From contig NZ_BOMI01000063.1 of NCBI RefSeq assembly GCF_016862115.1, positions 62,001 through 126,000 of the forward strand: a DNA stretch of 64,000 bases, written 5' to 3'. Shown here piece after piece: positions 51,725 to 64,000 of this stretch. Position numbers and translations under genes: made by a program. The stretch comes from Paractinoplanes deccanensis. GTDB lineage: Bacteria > Actinomycetota > Actinomycetes > Mycobacteriales > Micromonosporaceae. The notes below the pieces were generated by a model. That model did not search any database and was not told the DNA's origin. It was given only the letters and a program-made list of their open reading frames with translations. Positions within the stretch are counted from its first letter, which is position 1, and each line of letters starts with the position of its first letter.

Positions 51725-53356
51725 GGGACACCAGCTCTCCGTCGTGCACGCCGAGGTCGATGACCCGGTCGGCGAGGTCCTTCACGGCCGTACGCGAGGT
51801 GGCGAAGACGATGGTCACGCCGAGCTCGCGGAGGCCGTCGAGGATGCGCCGCTCGGTGCGCGCGTCGACGGCCGAGGTGACGTCGTCGAGCAGCAGCACC
51901 TTCGCGCCCCGCAGCAGGCCCCGCGCGAGGGCGAGGCGCTGGAGCTGGCCGCCCGAGACGGTGCTGCCGCGCTCGCCGACCACGGTCGCGAAGCCCTCCG
52001 GCAGCGACTCGATGTGCTCGAGGATCCCGGCGACACGGCAGGCTTCGCGCAGCTGCTCGTCGGTGAGGTGGGCGCGGCCGAGGCGCAGGTTCTCGGCGAT
52101 GGTGCCGGACAGCAGCAGCGGGCGCTGGCCGACGATCGTGATGGCGTCGCGCACGTCGCCGATCGCCGCGTCGCGCAGATCCGTTCCGCCGTACCGGATG
52201 ACGCCCGTCGCCGGATCGGCGAGCCGGGCCAGCAGGCGCAACAGCGTCGTCTTGCCGGTGCCGACCGGCCCGACCACGGCGACGAACTCGCCTTCGCGCA
52301 CGGCCAGATCGGGCAGCCGCAACGGCTCCCGCCCGTCGAGCGCGACGGTGACGCCCTCAGCGGTCAGCAAACCACCGGCCGCCAGGCTGTCTGCTCCGCG
52401 TTCCGGCATCTCCGGTGTGGCCGTCAGGACCGTTTCGATGCGGCCGGCGGCGGTCCACGCGTCGCCGAGCTGGCCGAAGCGGAACGTCAGCATCATCACC
52501 TGGCGGCCGAGCAGCGTCATCCAGCTGGCGAAGGAGACCAGGCCGCCGACCGAGAAGCTGCCGTCCAGCACCGCCAGGCCGCCGAAGGCCACGCCGATCG
52601 CGGTCGCCAGCCACGGCACGAACGGCGCGTTCGCAGCCCAGCCTGCGGCGATCCGAGCCAGCGCCAGGGTGCGGTCGCGGACCGTCGCACTGACCTCGTG
52701 GTGGCGCTCGATGAGCACCTGTTCGCCGCCGAGGCCGCGCACCGCCGTACTGGCCGAGAGAAGGTCCTCCACGGCGTCCGCGCGTGCGCCGTGCGCCGCC
52801 GAGAGAGCCGCGTTGGCGCCCTCGTAGCGCTTGGGATACCACAGGTTCACCGCGATCAGCAGCGGCACCGTGCTGAGGCCGACGATCGCCAGCATCGGGT
52901 CGAGGGTGGCCACCACGACGAGCACCGCGAGGAAGCCCAGCATGCCGCTCGCGAGCGAGGGCACCGTGGACAGCCAGATGGTGATCTGCTCGACGTCACG
53001 GGTGCCCCGGGTGACGAGGTCGCCGGCCGAGAACCTGTGCGCGGTCACGGCGTCCCAGCCGAGCACCCGTTCCGCCAGCCGCAGCAGCAGCCGGTTGCCT
53101 GTCCGTACCCCCGCGAGCGTTGCCCACCACCGCATCGCGAACTCAGCGCCGGTCAGCGCCACCGAGACGAGCAGGGTGGCCGCGGCCCAGTAAAGCAGCG
53201 GCGAGCGGTCGCCCGGCGTGATGCCCTGGTCGAGGGCGCGGCCGAGGCACCAGGGCAGCAGGATCAGCCCGGCCTGGTAGCCGAGGCCGCCGATCCACGA
53301 GGCGGTCAGCCCCTTGGCGGAGTCGCGGACGGCCCAGCGCAGCAGCACGGCGGGGC

Positions 53357-53360
<4 letters not shown>
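51717..53360 (-). CDS. ABC transporter ATP-binding/permease subunit, partner with non-canonical Walker B
   Basis: The product has 547 residues: six membrane spans in residues 1-300 and an ABC domain with Walker [10 protein letters not shown], good signature 'VSGGQLQRL' and Walker B '[12 protein letters not shown]', where the usual catalytic Glu is Asp. In heterodimeric exporters one site is typically degenerate in this way, which supports pairing with the gene at 50018-51724. Its ATG overlaps the NRPS stop (ATGA), so it is translated with the synthetase. Confidence 0.85.

Positions 53361-64000
<10,640 letters not shown>

Overview
The window is a very GC-rich piece of chromosome with GTG and TTG starts, almost no spacer DNA and long chains of overlapping start and stop codons. 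The gene content (SAV_2336-type, VMAP and GAP1 families, catecholate-hydroxamate siderophore genes, DUF3500) points to a filamentous actinomycete. I would guess Micromonosporaceae (Actinoplanes-like), but there is no marker gene to prove it. I see no rRNA, tRNA, CRISPR array, insertion sequence or phage gene.

Region 1 (1-14000) holds two surface-type proteins with one membrane span each (one cut by the window edge, one with an AbfB beta-trefoil) and two convergent, tightly coupled gene groups that read like actinobacterial NTP-dependent conflict/signalling systems. The plus-strand group is an unnamed beta-rich protein, a zinc-ribbon TRAFAC GTPase and a GTPase-associated protein 1 (GAP1). The minus-strand group is a Trypco1 (CU044_2847) protein, a trypsin-like peptidase fused to VMAP-type domains, a MoxR AAA ATPase and a large SAV_2336 protein with a vWA-like domain, an NTPase domain and helical repeats. 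The two groups meet on one shared palindromic CTAG stop.

Region 2 (14100-19160) has an MFS drug-type exporter divergent from a TetR regulator with palindromic operators between them, a 51-bp tandem repeat built from the 3' end of the exporter gene, and a lipoprotein (DUF3500) coupled to a histidine-rich NicO-type nickel/cobalt transporter.

Region 3 (19160-36074) is a catabolic island: a 2-hydroxyacid dehydrogenase of the Ldh family, a ThDP enzyme, an amidohydrolase, two aldehyde dehydrogenases, an extradiol-dioxygenase-like VOC protein, a FAH-family hydrolase, a small VOC protein, an alpha/beta hydrolase, an HbpS/GlcG protein, a MetE-like protein, a LysR regulator, a sugar-type ABC importer without its binding protein, a carboxymuconolactone-decarboxylase-family protein, a cupin and an AraC regulator. 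The order dioxygenase, ALDH, FAH, hydrolase resembles a meta-cleavage pathway; the substrate is unknown.

Region 4 (36075-64000) is a siderophore locus. A plus-strand uptake pair (binding lipoprotein and fused FecCD permease) lies behind a probable iron box. On the minus strand a single run of close or overlapping genes encodes an NRPS (entering from beyond the window), a two-subunit ABC exporter, an alpha/beta hydrolase, a siderophore-interacting reductase, a cation/proton antiporter, the four enzymes that make and activate 2,3-dihydroxybenzoate, an ornithine N-hydroxylase and a hybrid histidine kinase. The NRPS visible here is (C)-A-PCP-E, C-A(Ser)-PCP-E, C-A-PCP with no thioesterase, so the product is probably a mixed catecholate/hydroxamate peptide containing D-Ser and one or two basic (hydroxyornithine-like) residues.
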